In this document: piece after piece, positions 32,813-42,932 of the stretch
Position numbering within the stretch: the stretch's first letter is position 1
Layout: every line of letters starts with the position of its first letter
From: Cyanobacteria bacterium SIG28
GTDB taxonomy: Bacteria > Cyanobacteriota > Vampirovibrionia > Gastranaerophilales > Gastranaerophilaceae
Length of the DNA: 64,000 nt
NCBI GenBank assembly: GCA_015152525.1
Contig: SUTU01000009.1
Location: forward strand, 1 to 64,000
Direction of reading: 5' to 3'
Program-made: the position numbers and the translations under genes
Notes under the pieces: model-generated
The model's database searches: none
Told to the model about the DNA's origin: nothing
The model's input: the letters and a program-made list of their open reading frames with translations, nothing else

Positions 32813-35386
32813 ATGACAAAGAGCGAAATCAATCTTATTAATACTTGTGATTTGACAATGGAGGATTTAACTCCTGCAATGCAGCGCTTTTTGGAAATAA
32901 AACGAGAAAATCCTGATGCACTTTTATTGTATAGAATGGGTGATTTTTATGAATCGTTTTTTGAAGATGCCGTATTGTTGTCAAAAACTTTGGAATTAAC
33001 TTTAACAGGTCGAGAACAAGGTGGCTTAGGGCGTATTCCTTTAGCAGGTATTCCTGCAAAATCACTTGACAGTTATTTGGAAAAACTTGTAGCTAAAGAA
33101 ATAAAAGTTGCTATATGTGAACAACTTGAAGACCCTAAATTTGCAAAGGGCATTGTTAAAAGAGGAGTTGTGAGAATAGTAACAGCGGGAACTTTGTTTG
33201 AAAGCAATTTATTAAACAATTCAAGTAATAATTATATATGTGCGCTGTTTAAAGAAAAAGATAAATGGGGCTTTGCTTATACAGATATTTCAACCGGTGA
33301 AATCAAAGCTGCAACTTTGAATTTTGAAGCTGTTCTTACTGAATTGGCAAGAATTCAACCTGCTGAGATTGTTGCACCGACTAAAAAATTAAAACTTGAA
33401 CCTTTTCAAATTGTACCGGAAGAAACAGTGGATTTACCGGAAGAAATTACGAAGATTTATAATTGTTCAAAAGTTCCGGGACGAGTTTTTGAAGATGCTT
33501 TTGCTCAAAATAATTTGAAAGGTGTTTTCGGATTAGCTAATTTAGAATCTTTAAATTATAAATCAAATCCAATAGCTTATAGAGCTGCAGCGGGTGTGCT
33601 TGCATATATTTGGGAAAATATGAAAGAAGGCTTTCCTAAGCTTGAAAGAATTGAATTATATGAACTGTCAGAATATGTTTCTATAGATATTCATACAAGA
33701 AAAAATCTTGAACTTACTGAAACATTGAGAGAAAAAAATAAATTTGGTTCGCTTTTATGGGCAATTGATAAAACTGTTACTAATATGGGTGCACGACTTT
33801 TACGCTCTTGGATTTGTCAGCCTTTAAAAGATATTCGACAAATAATTGACAGACAAAAAAATGTTGAATTATTGGTTCAAAATACTCAGGTTAGAAACGA
33901 GTTAAATTCAAAGCTTGAAAGAGTTTACGATATTCAAAGACTTACTTCTAAGATGAGTAATAATACTGCTACACCAAGAGATTTTGTAAGTCTTAAAACC
34001 TCTTTAGAGGTATTACCGGAAATAGTTGAACTTACCCAAAATGCAGGTTTAGAGGTGTTTTCTTCTATAGAAGAAAGATTATCCGATATAAAGGATTATG
34101 TTAGTTTGATTGATAAAACTATCAGTGAAGATGCACCGATTACAATAAAAGAAGGTAACGTTATTAAAGCCGGTGTTAATAGTACTCTTGATTATCTTCG
34201 AGATTTAATGCTAAACGGTGAAGAGTGGCTTACAAAGTTTGAAGAAAATGAAAAAAAACGTACTGATATTCAAACTTTAAAAGTTGGTTATAACAGAGTT
34301 TTTGGGTACTTCATCGAAGTTACAAATTCTAATTTGAATAAAGTTCCTGATGATTATATCAGACGTCAAACTTTAACAGGTGGCGAGCGTTTTATAACTG
34401 ATGCATTAAAAAAACATGAGGATGAAGTTATCAATGCTCAAGTTAAGGCAAATGATTTGGAATACAAATTGTATTGTGATTTTAGAGAGTATTCAAAAGA
34501 GTTTGTAGAGATAATACGTGAGATTGCGCATTGTATTTCCGTGCTTGATGTATATAATTCTTTTGCAAGTCTTGCTGTTGAACAAAATTACGTATGTCCT
34601 CAAATTGATGACAGTAAAGATTTTGTTATAAAAAATGGTAGACATGCCGTTTTAGAAAAAATATTACCGCTTGGTTCATATGTTGCAAATAATTTAGAAC
34701 TTTCAAGTGAAGATAAAACGAAAGCACAGTTTATGATTTTAACCGGTCCAAATATGGCAGGAAAATCAACTTATATGCGTCAAAATGCGTTAATAATTAT
34801 TCTCGCTCAAATCGGTTCTTATGTACCTGCAGATTATGCAAAAATAGGTATTGTGGATAAGATTTTTACAAGAGTCGGAGCCAGTGATGATTTAACTTTG
34901 GGACAATCGACATTTATGGTTGAAATGACAGAAACAGCTTATATTTTAAATACTGCAACCGATAGAAGCTTTATTTTGATAGACGAAATCGGCAGAGGTA
35001 CAAGTACATATGACGGTGTTGCAATAGCTTGGGCAGTAGCAGAATATATTGCGACAAAAATTAAATCAAGATGTATTTTTGCAACTCATTATCATGAATT
35101 AAATGTTATGCCAAATACATTCCCGCAAATTAAAAACTATAGAATAACCATTTCCGAACAAAATGGTGAAATAGAATTTTTGCGTAAGATTGTAGAAGGC
35201 GGTGCAAGTAAGAGTTATGGTATTCAAGTTGCCAAAATGGCAGGTTTGCCACTAAAAGTTGTGGAGCGTTCAGAAGATTTAATGAAAAAAATGCAAAAAG
35301 ACTCTGCTAAAAATCTTTCAACCAAACGACGTGTTGTTGAAGATAAAGAACTTGTAGCACCACAACTTAATTTGTTTGTAGAGTAA
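32813..35386 (+). CDS. mutS: DNA mismatch repair protein MutS
   Basis: MutS recognises mismatches and starts repair. The 857-residue protein has the mismatch-binding motif YRMGDFYESFFEDA, the connector and lever domains, the ATPase Walker A TGPNMAGKSTYMRQNALI, the signature region GASDDLTLGQSTFMVEM, Walker B ILIDEIGRGTSTYDG and FATHYHEL. All key residues look intact. The start is uncertain, as no SD precedes 32813 or later ATGs; an upstream reading from 32777 overlaps the divergent gene. mutL is not in the window. Confidence 0.95.
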   Translation: MTKSEINLINTCDLTMEDLTPAMQRFLEIKRENPDALLLYRMGDFYESFFEDAVLLSKTLELTLTGREQGGLGRIPLAGIPAKSLDSYLEKLVAKEIKVAICEQLEDPKFAKGIVKRGVVRIVTAGTLFESNLLNNSSNNYICALFKEKDKWGFAYTDISTGEIKAATLNFEAVLTELARIQPAEIVAPTKKLKLEPFQIVPEETVDLPEEITKIYNCSKVPGRVFEDAFAQNNLKGVFGLANLESLNYKSNPIAYRAAAGVLAYIWENMKEGFPKLERIELYELSEYVSIDIHTRKNLELTETLREKNKFGSLLWAIDKTVTNMGARLLRSWICQPLKDIRQIIDRQKNVELLVQNTQVRNELNSKLERVYDIQRLTSKMSNNTATPRDFVSLKTSLEVLPEIVELTQNAGLEVFSSIEERLSDIKDYVSLIDKTISEDAPITIKEGNVIKAGVNSTLDYLRDLMLNGEEWLTKFEENEKKRTDIQTLKVGYNRVFGYFIEVTNSNLNKVPDDYIRRQTLTGGERFITDALKKHEDEVINAQVKANDLEYKLYCDFREYSKEFVEIIREIAHCISVLDVYNSFASLAVEQNYVCPQIDDSKDFVIKNGRHAVLEKILPLGSYVANNLELSSEDKTKAQFMILTGPNMAGKSTYMRQNALIIILAQIGSYVPADYAKIGIVDKIFTRVGASDDLTLGQSTFMVEMTETAYILNTATDRSFILIDEIGRGTSTYDGVAIAWAVAEYIATKIKSRCIFATHYHELNVMPNTFPQIKNYRITISEQNGEIEFLRKIVEGGASKSYGIQVAKMAGLPLKVVERSEDLMKKMQKDSAKNLSTKRRVVEDKELVAPQLNLFVE

Positions 35387-35389
35387 TAA

Positions 35390-37117
35390 TTAACAACTAA
35401 CTTTTGTTTCTTCAAAAATATCAATAAAAGCTAGTTTGTTTGTGTCAAAAATCCCCTTATCTGTTATTTTTAGTTCCGGAATTACAGGCAAAGAAACGAA
35501 TGCCATTGTCATAAAAGCGTCTTCAAGTGTGCACCCTAATGTATGCGTTGCAGAATTTAGTTCTGAGCATTTTTCTAATACGTAATTAAAATCTTTATCA
35601 GACATTAAACCTGCAATAGGTAAAGCCAATTTTGAAATAACTTGACCGTTATTTACAACAACTTTTCCGCCCTGAGATTTAACAAGTTCTACTGCTGCAA
35701 CATACATGTCATAATCGTTTGTACCTATAACAATCATATTATGAGAATCGTGAGCAACAGTTGATGCAATGGCACCTGATTTTAGGTTAAATCCTTTAAC
35801 GAAACCTTTGCCAATATTTCCTGTGGCACGATGTCTTTCAATAACACAAATTTTTAAAGTATCAGTGTCAATATTACTGATTGCATTTCCGTCTTCTATT
35901 TTAACTTCTGAAACTATAGATTTGGTAATAAGTTGGTGAGGAATAATTTCTATTGTCTTAACTTTATTACCTTTAGCTTCTATTCTAAAATCATCTTGTT
36001 CAATCCATTTAACGTTTACAGAGCCTCTCATGGATGGCGTTTCGTTTTGAATTAATTCATCAACAAGTTCACCGTTTTCAACTATTATTTTTCCGTTTTT
36101 AATAACAATATCCGGTTTAAATGTTTTTAAATCCGGCAAAATTAATAAATCAGCTCTGTAAGCCGGTGCAATTGCGCCGATATTTTTTAATCCAAAATAT
36201 TCAGCAGTGTTTAAAGAAGCGCACTGAATTGCTTTTATAGGGTTGATGCCTGCTTCAACACTTCTTCTTACCATTCCGTTTATATGTTCTTTTAAATCAG
36301 AAGGATGTCTGTCATCGGTTACAAAAAGACATTTTCTGGTATTACATTCTTTTAACACAGGAATCAGTGCCTCTAAATCTTTTGCTGCAGTACCTTCTCT
36401 AATCATTAAATACATGCCTAAACGAAGTTTTTCAATGGCTTCTTGAGGTGTTGTACATTCGTGATCAGATTTAACACCGCTTGCAATATATGCACATAAA
36501 TCCTTGTTTGATAAAAACGGTGCGTGTCCGTCAATTCTTTTATCTTTTTGTTTAGCTAATTCTAATTTTGCCATTACATTTTTATCAAGATTTAAAACTC
36601 CTGGGAAATTCATCATTTCAGCAATACCAAGAACCCAAGGTTTGTCAATTAGTAATGACAAATCGTAACTATTCAAATCAAAACCTGAGGTTTCAAACGG
36701 TGTAGCCGGCACGCAAGACGGAAGCATAGTGTAAACATCTAGCGGAAGTCCTTTTGTCGCTTCGTGCATAAAACTTATTCCGTGTAATCCAAAGACATTT
36801 GATATTTCATGCGGATCAATAATCGCTGTAGTTGTGCCGGCAGGTAAAACTGTTTTTGCAAATTCTTTTGGCAACACCATAGCACTTTCTAAATGAACGT
36901 GTCCGTCTATGAACGACGGTGATACGTATGCACCATTAACATCTATTTCTTTTTCACCATGATAATTATCACCGACGCCGACAATAATGCCGTCTTGAAT
37001 AGCGATATCTGCAAGATGAATTTCTTCAGATAAAACATTTATCACATTGGCATTTTTGATAACAAGTTCAGCTTTTTCCAGACCACGTGCTACATTGATT
37101 ATTTTTTCCTGTGCCAT
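35390..37117 (-). CDS. ade: Adenine deaminase
   Basis: Ade converts adenine to hypoxanthine and ammonia in purine salvage. The 575-residue amidohydrolase shows the metal-binding start PSFIDGHVHLESAMVLPKEF, TTTAIIDPHEISNVFG, IDGHAPFLSNKDLCAYIASG, the FVTDDRHPSDL motif, and a C-terminal domain with HRATGNIGKGFVKGF and VAHDSHNMIVIGTND. It starts 9 bp after an unknown gene on the same strand. It converges with mutS, leaving only 3 bp between the two stops. Confidence 0.94.
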   Translation of the reverse strand: MAQEKIINVARGLEKAELVIKNANVINVLSEEIHLADIAIQDGIIVGVGDNYHGEKEIDVNGAYVSPSFIDGHVHLESAMVLPKEFAKTVLPAGTTTAIIDPHEISNVFGLHGISFMHEATKGLPLDVYTMLPSCVPATPFETSGFDLNSYDLSLLIDKPWVLGIAEMMNFPGVLNLDKNVMAKLELAKQKDKRIDGHAPFLSNKDLCAYIASGVKSDHECTTPQEAIEKLRLGMYLMIREGTAAKDLEALIPVLKECNTRKCLFVTDDRHPSDLKEHINGMVRRSVEAGINPIKAIQCASLNTAEYFGLKNIGAIAPAYRADLLILPDLKTFKPDIVIKNGKIIVENGELVDELIQNETPSMRGSVNVKWIEQDDFRIEAKGNKVKTIEIIPHQLITKSIVSEVKIEDGNAISNIDTDTLKICVIERHRATGNIGKGFVKGFNLKSGAIASTVAHDSHNMIVIGTNDYDMYVAAVELVKSQGGKVVVNNGQVISKLALPIAGLMSDKDFNYVLEKCSELNSATHTLGCTLEDAFMTMAFVSLPVIPELKITDKGIFDTNKLAFIDIFEETKVSC

Positions 37118-37126
37118 TTTTTCTCC

Positions 37127-37705
37127 TTAAATTATTGTCGGAAGATATTCTAAAAGTTTTGATAAATCCTTAGTTTCAAGAACTTTTTCAATATTGGATT
37201 TATATTCTTCAATATTTTCTGTTTTTAAAGATTTAGGTAAAACAATATCAGTATTAAATTCTAATTCGATAAAGCCTTTATTTAGTACCAGAAATTCTTT
37301 GTATATTTCAAGTAATTTTAAATAATTTTCATCAAAACTATAATTTTGAGCAAGATAATATTTCATATCTTTAGGGAATAGATTAATAAAATTAATCATA
37401 AAATCTGTTTCTGCCGTATTTTCCTCTTCGTTATATTCGTTTCCGAAGCAATGATTAGATAATATTTTTTGCTTAGGTTGTGTTTTTAAATAACTTGCCC
37501 ACATTAAGCAACCTGTGTAAAAACCAAGGTTATTATTAAAGATTTCAAGCATTTTTTTATGATACTGTAAGAATTTTAATTTTTTTTGTGAAAAGTTTTT
37601 AAATCGGTTTAAATCGCTATAAATATATTCGACAGCACCTTGAAACGCCATTATGTAAGGTGCAAAACCCGGGTCAAATTCCAAACCTTTTTCTTCTGTT
37701 ATCAT
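37127..37705 (-). CDS. Hypothetical helical protein upstream of ade
   Basis: This 192-residue protein has no family that I can name. It is rich in aromatic residues and Lys/Glu, appears all-helical, and contains EFDPGFAPYIMAFQGAVEYI near the start, FYTGCLMWASYLKTQPKQK in the middle and an acidic, Leu-rich end. No signal peptide or membrane helix is visible. AGGAG lies before the ATG, and the gene ends 9 bp from ade, so they are probably one transcript. A link with purine metabolism is possible only from position. Confidence 0.55.
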   Translation of the reverse strand: MITEEKGLEFDPGFAPYIMAFQGAVEYIYSDLNRFKNFSQKKLKFLQYHKKMLEIFNNNLGFYTGCLMWASYLKTQPKQKILSNHCFGNEYNEEENTAETDFMINFINLFPKDMKYYLAQNYSFDENYLKLLEIYKEFLVLNKGFIELEFNTDIVLPKSLKTENIEEYKSNIEKVLETKDLSKLLEYLPTII

Positions 37706-37841
37706 AATTTTTCTCCTATAAAAACCTTTATAACATTGTATTGGAAGCTATATTTTAAGTCAACAAATTAACAATATAAATTGGTGTTTTTTATTTGAGT
37801 ACGGATTTCAAAAGAATTTCCTACACAAACTTTGAAATTTT

Positions 37842-37850
37842 TGTTATAAT
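37842..37850 (+). promoter_or_regulatory. Extended -10 promoter element for glyA
   Basis: TGTTATAAT is a perfect extended -10 box (TGnTATAAT), 30 bp before the glyA ATG; no good -35 is seen. Similar TGG-type boxes precede the genes at 55623 and 61603. Confidence 0.4.
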
Positions 37851-37880
37851 TAAAAAAAATTAATAGGGAGGAGTTTATTT

Positions 37881-39116
37881 ATGGAATTAGAAAAAATTAG
37901 AATTATTGATAATGATGTAGCGACTTGTATTGAAGAAGAATTAGAAAGACAGCGTACAACCATTGAATTAATAGCTTCTGAGAATTTTACATCAGAAGCA
38001 GTAATGGCAGCCTGCGGAACAGTTTTAACCAATAAGTATGCAGAAGGTAAGCCTCATAAACGTTATTATAACGGTTGTGAAGTTGTTGATAAAATCGAAG
38101 AACTTGCACAAAAAAGAGCGTGTGAAATTTTTGGTATGGCGCATGCAAATGTACAACCTCATTCGGGTGCACAAGCTAATATGGCAGTATTTATGGCTGT
38201 TTTGAAACAAGGTGATAAAGTTCTTGGTATGGATTTGTCAAACGGGGGTCATTTAAGCCACGGTTCACCTGTAAATTTTTCAGGATTATTCTTTGATGTA
38301 AAAAGCTATGGTGTAGATTCCGAAGGTAATATTGATTATGACGATGTTCGTAAAATGGCATTGGAACATAAACCTAAATTGATTATTTGCGGTGCATCTG
38401 CTTATTCTAAGGTTATTGATTTCAAAAAATTCAGAGAAATAGCAGATGAAGTTGGTGCATATTTATTAGCAGATATTGCACATATTGCCGGACTAATTGC
38501 CGGTGGTGAACACCCTTCACCTGCAGGATATGCACATTTTGTAACCACAACAACACATAAAACTCTTAGAGGGCCAAGAGGCGGTATTATCATGTGTGAT
38601 GAAGAATTTGCTCCGGCAATTGATAAGGCTGTATTCCCGGGAATTCAAGGAGGTCCGTTGGAGCATATTATTGCAGGTAAAGCAGTTGCATTAAAAGAAG
38701 CTTTGCAACCTGAATTTAAAGAATATGCAAAACAAATAGTTAAGAACGCAAAAGCTCTTGCTCAAGGGCTTATTGATAACGGTATGAAGCTTGTTGGTGG
38801 CATGACCGAAAACCATTTGATGATATTAGATTTAAGAGATACCGGAAAAACCGGTAAAGATATGGCTAATGTGCTTGAAAAAGTTGGAATTACAGCTAAT
38901 AAAAACACAGTTCCAAATGATCCTCAAAGTCCTTTTGTAACAAGCGGTATAAGATTAGGTACGCCTGCAATGACTACAAGAGGGTTTAAAGAAGAAGATA
39001 TGCAAGAAGTTGCAAGGATAATTGCAGAAGCTATAAAAAATTCTGAAAATGAAGAGGTGCTCACTAAACTGAGAAAAGAGTCTTTAAGTTTGTGTGAAAA
39101 GCATCCGCTTTACTAA
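37881..39116 (+). CDS. glyA: Serine hydroxymethyltransferase
   Basis: GlyA interconverts serine and glycine with tetrahydrofolate, feeding one-carbon metabolism. The 411-residue PLP enzyme has [35 protein letters not shown], the PLP-lysine motif [15 protein letters not shown] and [17 protein letters not shown]. Length and motifs are standard. GGGAGGAG precedes the ATG, and a strong terminator follows. It is a single-gene unit. Confidence 0.96.
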   Translation: MELEKIRIIDNDVATCIEEELERQRTTIELIASENFTSEAVMAACGTVLTNKYAEGKPHKRYYNGCEVVDKIEELAQKRACEIFGMAHANVQPHSGAQANMAVFMAVLKQGDKVLGMDLSNGGHLSHGSPVNFSGLFFDVKSYGVDSEGNIDYDDVRKMALEHKPKLIICGASAYSKVIDFKKFREIADEVGAYLLADIAHIAGLIAGGEHPSPAGYAHFVTTTTHKTLRGPRGGIIMCDEEFAPAIDKAVFPGIQGGPLEHIIAGKAVALKEALQPEFKEYAKQIVKNAKALAQGLIDNGMKLVGGMTENHLMILDLRDTGKTGKDMANVLEKVGITANKNTVPNDPQSPFVTSGIRLGTPAMTTRGFKEEDMQEVARIIAEAIKNSENEEVLTKLRKESLSLCEKHPLY

Positions 39117-39123
39117 GTTTTTA

Positions 39124-39161
39124 AAGGGCGGGTTCGGTTTAAACCGAACCCGCCCTTTTTT
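39124..39161 (+). terminator. Intrinsic terminator of glyA
   Basis: AAGGGCGGGTTCGGTTT pairs perfectly with AAACCGAACCCGCCCTT, followed by a T tract. Confidence 0.92.
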
Positions 39162-39220
39162 ATTTTTAATATTTTTGTTGTTATGATAAAATATTTAAGA
39201 AAATATTAAAAGGGAAAAAA

Positions 39221-40273
39221 ATGATTATTAAATTAACTGAAGCTCATATAATAGGCTCATTCATTTCATATTTGCTAGGTGTTTTTATAGTACCTTTTGT
39301 GATTGATTGGTCGCAAAAAGGCGGTTTAGTGGATTTACCTAACGAAAGAAAAATTCATACAACACCAATTTCGAGATTAGGTGGTGTTGCAATTTGGTTG
39401 AGCACAATGCTTACCTTTTTGTTCTTGGTACTATTGAGCTATTATCCATATGGAAGCTTGTTATCAGGTATTCTTTTAGGTGGTTCTTTAATGTTTTTAT
39501 TAGGCTTGATTGATGATATTTATAATTTGGATGCAAAATTCAAATTAGTAATACAGTTATCAATTGCAACAATAGTTTATTTGTTGGGTGTAAAGATTGA
39601 TACTTTGTTTAACCCGTTTGGAGCTGCTATAAATTTGGGTGTATTATCATATCCGATAACTTTATTATGGATTGTCGGCATAACTAATGCGGTTAATTTT
39701 ATTGACGGTGTTGACGGTTTAGCAGGTTCTGTTATCTCGGTAAATTCAATTGCACTGGCTCTTATAGCTGTTGCGATGACACCGGCTCAACCGATAACTG
39801 CTCTTATAGCATTTATTTTAGCGGGTTCAATGTTGGCATTTTTAACATTTAATTTTAATCCTGCAAAAATATTTATGGGGGATTCAGGTGCTTTATTTTC
39901 AGGTTTTCTTTTAGCAACATTATCAATTGCTGGTGTTATGAAAGGTGCAACACTAGCAATTTTATTGCCATTTTTAGTGCTTGCAGTACCAATTATGGAT
40001 ATAACTTATTCAAGCTTAAGGAGAATTCTAAAAGGCTCTTCACCTTTTGTTGCAGATGCTGAACACATTCATCATAAATTATTAAAGGCAGGTTTTTCGC
40101 AGAAGAAAACTGTGGCCATCTTGACTTCTGTTGCTATTGTAGGTGGCGCAATTGCTACATATTTTACAGGTGTAATGAAACACTATTTTATTTATATCGG
40201 TTTTTTAATACTTATTATGGTAGGGTTAAGTGTAGTTAGTGTTTTAACAAAATCCGAAGATTTGGAAAAATAA
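39221..40273 (+). CDS. WecA/TagO-type undecaprenyl-phosphate sugar-1-phosphate transferase
   Basis: This 350-residue multi-pass membrane enzyme belongs to the MraY/WecA superfamily, which transfers a sugar-1-phosphate (usually GlcNAc) from UDP to undecaprenyl phosphate to start surface glycan synthesis. Motifs include DLPNERKIHTTPISRLGG, the catalytic LGLIDDIYNLDAKFKL, NAVNFIDGVDGLAGS, the FMGDSGALFSGF loop and AEHIHHKLLKAGFSQKKTV. The last is the WecA/TagO form rather than MraY. The exact sugar is not determined. It has its own terminator and converges with rpmE. Confidence 0.88.
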   Translation: MIIKLTEAHIIGSFISYLLGVFIVPFVIDWSQKGGLVDLPNERKIHTTPISRLGGVAIWLSTMLTFLFLVLLSYYPYGSLLSGILLGGSLMFLLGLIDDIYNLDAKFKLVIQLSIATIVYLLGVKIDTLFNPFGAAINLGVLSYPITLLWIVGITNAVNFIDGVDGLAGSVISVNSIALALIAVAMTPAQPITALIAFILAGSMLAFLTFNFNPAKIFMGDSGALFSGFLLATLSIAGVMKGATLAILLPFLVLAVPIMDITYSSLRRILKGSSPFVADAEHIHHKLLKAGFSQKKTVAILTSVAIVGGAIATYFTGVMKHYFIYIGFLILIMVGLSVVSVLTKSEDLEK

Positions 40274-40292
40274 TTAAATAATATTGAATAAT

Positions 40293-40330
40293 AAAAAAAG
40301 GTCGATTTTTTTTCAATCGACCTCTTTTTT
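40293..40330. terminator. Bidirectional terminator between the transferase gene and rpmE
   Basis: AGGTCGATT pairs with AATCGACCT, with A and T runs on both sides. Confidence 0.8.
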
Positions 40331-40345
40331 CGTTTATAAAAGCAA

Positions 40346-40546
40346 TTACTTGTTGCCGTAACGTTTGTTAAATCTTTCAACTCTACCTTCAGAGTCAAGA
40401 ATTTTTTGTTGACCGGTGTAGAATGGGTGGCAGTTTGAACAAATTTCAACTGTGATGTTTTCTACAACAGAACCTGTTTCGATTTCGTTACCGCAAACAC
40501 ATTTGATAACTGTTTTTTTGTAATCAGGGTGTAATTCTTTTTTCAT
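40346..40546 (-). CDS. rpmE: 50S ribosomal protein L31 (zinc-binding type)
   Basis: This 66-residue protein has the L31 pattern [20 protein letters not shown], then [20 protein letters not shown]. The four cysteines (CVC and CSNC) mark the zinc-binding A type rather than the Cys-free type used in zinc shortage. The start at 40546 is chosen because GAAGG lies just upstream; the frame upstream of it is unsupported. It is a monocistronic gene. Confidence 0.95.
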   Translation of the reverse strand: MKKELHPDYKKTVIKCVCGNEIETGSVVENITVEICSNCHPFYTGQQKILDSEGRVERFNKRYGNK

Positions 40547-40691
40547 CTTAGACCTTCTTTCCTTCAAGATTCCAAACTTGAAAAGTAATGTAATATTTCG
40601 ACCAACTATATTTTAGTTTAATCAAAAAACTTTTGCAAGTTAAAATTTAATATTGTTAACAAATGCATAGAGATTGTGCTAGAATAGTCTT

Positions 40692-41480
40692 ATGATTAAG
40701 TTAGTTGCAACTGATATTGACGGAACGATTTTAATACCTGAGGGTGAGTTCACTCAAAAGGTAAAAGACTGTATTAGAAGAATAAGTAGTAATGGCATAA
40801 AAGTTGTTCTTGTTACCGGCAGGATGAATGCTGCAGCCACTAGGATTGCAGAGGATTTAGGTTTAAATACACCTGTTGTTTCATATCAAGGTGGGTTGGT
40901 AACACTGGGAAGCCAAAAGCTTTATGAACGCTATTTAACTAAAGAACAGTGTGAACGAATTTTAGAATGGGCAAAGTCTGAAAAAATACATATAAACTTG
41001 TATAATGATGATATCTTGTATTCTGAAAGTGATTGTTATGAGGTTCAAAGATATTGTAATAATTTGCATACGGAATTTAGTGTTAAAAAGTTTACTGAAA
41101 TAGAAAAAAATAAAATTAATAAATTGTTAGCAATTGATTATAATAATCCGGATAGAATTAACCTTTTAGAAAAAGAGTTACCGACTATTTTCCCTGATTT
41201 GTATATTGTAAAATCTACTCCTTATTTTTTGGAATTTTCTAATCCGGAGGCTTCTAAATCTTGTGCGGTAAAATTTCTCCAAAATTATTGGGGATTAAAA
41301 CAGGAAGAAATTTTGACAATTGGTGATCAAAATAATGATATAGAGCTTTTAAAAGCTGGCGGTATAAAAATTGCAATGGGTAATGCGACTGATGAATTAA
41401 AAAAGCATGCCGATTATATTACCGAATCTGTTTTTGATGATGGTTTTGTAAGTGCAATTAATAGGTTTGTTCAATTATAG
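40692..41480 (+). CDS. Cof-type HAD-superfamily phosphatase
   Basis: This 262-residue protein has the HAD nucleophile motif LVATDIDGTIL, motif II VLVTGRM, a C2B-type cap (about residues 80-190) and motif IV LTIGDQNNDIELLKAGGI, then KIAMGNATDELKKHADYIT. Such enzymes dephosphorylate sugar phosphates, pyridoxal phosphate or nucleotides; the substrate cannot be read from sequence. No strong SD precedes the ATG at 40692. It stands alone before tuf. Confidence 0.88.
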   Translation: MIKLVATDIDGTILIPEGEFTQKVKDCIRRISSNGIKVVLVTGRMNAAATRIAEDLGLNTPVVSYQGGLVTLGSQKLYERYLTKEQCERILEWAKSEKIHINLYNDDILYSESDCYEVQRYCNNLHTEFSVKKFTEIEKNKINKLLAIDYNNPDRINLLEKELPTIFPDLYIVKSTPYFLEFSNPEASKSCAVKFLQNYWGLKQEEILTIGDQNNDIELLKAGGIKIAMGNATDELKKHADYITESVFDDGFVSAINRFVQL

Positions 41481-41528
41481 CTTGAGTTTTGAAACTCTGA
41501 GCCGCCAGTTTAGTTTAGTGATATAGGA

Positions 41529-41556
41529 TTGACAATATTTCTTGAGATACTAAAAT
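41529..41556 (+). promoter_or_regulatory. Candidate strong sigma-70 promoter for tuf
   Basis: A perfect TTGACA (41529-41534), 16-bp spacer and TAAAAT (41551-41556) stand 65 bp before the start of tuf, as expected for a highly expressed single-gene unit. Confidence 0.55.
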
Positions 41557-41620
41557 AAATTGTATAACTTAGTGTAGTAAGTTAACGTAGTATATTTAAT
41601 CAAAGAAGGAGATTAATCTC

Positions 41621-42829
41621 ATGGCACGTGAAAAGTTTGAACGTACAAAACCACACGTTAACGTTGGTACAGTAGGCCACGTTGACCACGGTAAAACAAC
41701 ATTGACAGCTGCTATTACTGCTTGTATGGCTGCTGCAGGTCAAGCAGAACTTAAAAAATTCGATGAAATCGATGCTGCTCCAGAAGAAAAAGCAAGAGGT
41801 ATAACCATCTCTACTGCTCACGTAGAATATGAAACAACAGCTAGACACTATGCACACGTTGACTGCCCAGGCCACGCTGACTATGTTAAAAACATGATCA
41901 CAGGTGCTGCTCAAATGGACGGTGCAATTCTTGTAGTTGCAGCAACTGACGGTGCAATGCCTCAAACTCGTGAACACATCCTACTTGCAAGACAAGTTGG
42001 TGTTCCTAACCTAGTTGTATTCTTGAACAAATGTGATATGGTTGATGACGAAGAATTGTTAGAATTAGTTGAAATGGAAGTTAGAGAACTTCTTTCTTCT
42101 TACGAATTCGATGGCGACAATATTCCATTCATCCACGGTTCAGCTTTAAAAGCTTTAGAAGCAGTTCAAGCTAACAGCACAATTGCACGTGGTGCTGATA
42201 AATGGGTTGATAAAATTTGGGAATTAATGGATGCATTAGATACATACTTCCCAGAACCTGTTAGAGAATTGGATAAAGCATTCTTATTACCTGTTGAAGA
42301 CGTGTTCTCAATCACAGGTCGTGGTACAGTTGCTACCGGTAGAGTAGAACGTGGTACTGTTAAAGTTGGTGAAGAAGTTGAATTAGTTGGTTTAGGCGAA
42401 ACTAGAAAAACTACAGTTACCGGTGTTGAAATGTTCAGAAAACAACTTGATCAAGGTCAAGCTGGTGATAACGTAGGTTTATTATTAAGAGGTGTTGATA
42501 AAACTGAAATCCAACGTGGTCAAGTTTTATGTAAACCTGGTTCAATCAAACCTCACACAAAATTCACTGCTAACGTTTACGTTCTAACAAAAGACGAAGG
42601 TGGACGTCATACTCCATTCTTCCCTGGTTACAGACCACAATTCTATATCAGAACAACTGACGTTACCGGTTCAATCAAATTCGAAGGCGAAATGGTAATG
42701 CCTGGTGATAACGTTGTTATGGAAGTTGAATTAATCAACCCTGTAGCTATCGAAGAAGGTATGAGATTCGCTATCCGTGAAGGTGGTAGAACAGTTGGTG
42801 CTGGTGTTGTAGATAAAATTGTTGAATAA
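41621..42829 (+). CDS. tuf: Translation elongation factor Tu
   Basis: EF-Tu brings aminoacyl-tRNA to the ribosome. The 402-residue GTPase has [13 protein letters not shown], the switch region [34 protein letters not shown] and the second and third barrels ending [13 protein letters not shown]. It uses more C-ending codons (TTC, AAC, CAC) than its neighbours, which fits high expression. AAGGAG lies before the ATG. It is not next to fusA or the S12/S7 genes, unlike many genomes. A strong terminator follows. Confidence 0.98.
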   Translation: MAREKFERTKPHVNVGTVGHVDHGKTTLTAAITACMAAAGQAELKKFDEIDAAPEEKARGITISTAHVEYETTARHYAHVDCPGHADYVKNMITGAAQMDGAILVVAATDGAMPQTREHILLARQVGVPNLVVFLNKCDMVDDEELLELVEMEVRELLSSYEFDGDNIPFIHGSALKALEAVQANSTIARGADKWVDKIWELMDALDTYFPEPVRELDKAFLLPVEDVFSITGRGTVATGRVERGTVKVGEEVELVGLGETRKTTVTGVEMFRKQLDQGQAGDNVGLLLRGVDKTEIQRGQVLCKPGSIKPHTKFTANVYVLTKDEGGRHTPFFPGYRPQFYIRTTDVTGSIKFEGEMVMPGDNVVMEVELINPVAIEEGMRFAIREGGRTVGAGVVDKIVE

Positions 42830-42853
42830 TTTATAACACTGATATCAGTTTGG

Positions 42854-42884
42854 AAAAAGACGACTTTAACCGGTCGTCTTTTTT
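42854..42884 (+). terminator. Intrinsic terminator of tuf
   Basis: AAAAAGACGAC pairs with GTCGTCTTTTT, followed by a T-rich run. Confidence 0.9.
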
Positions 42885-42932
42885 CTTTTGAGTAGTTGTG
42901 TGCTGGTTGTGTGAGGTACATTTTTCTTAAGA

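Noticed and set aside
41481-41620. Possible tRNA gene before tuf, as found in some genomes
   Set aside because: No cloverleaf or T-arm consensus (GGTTCGAAT-type) could be found in the gap.
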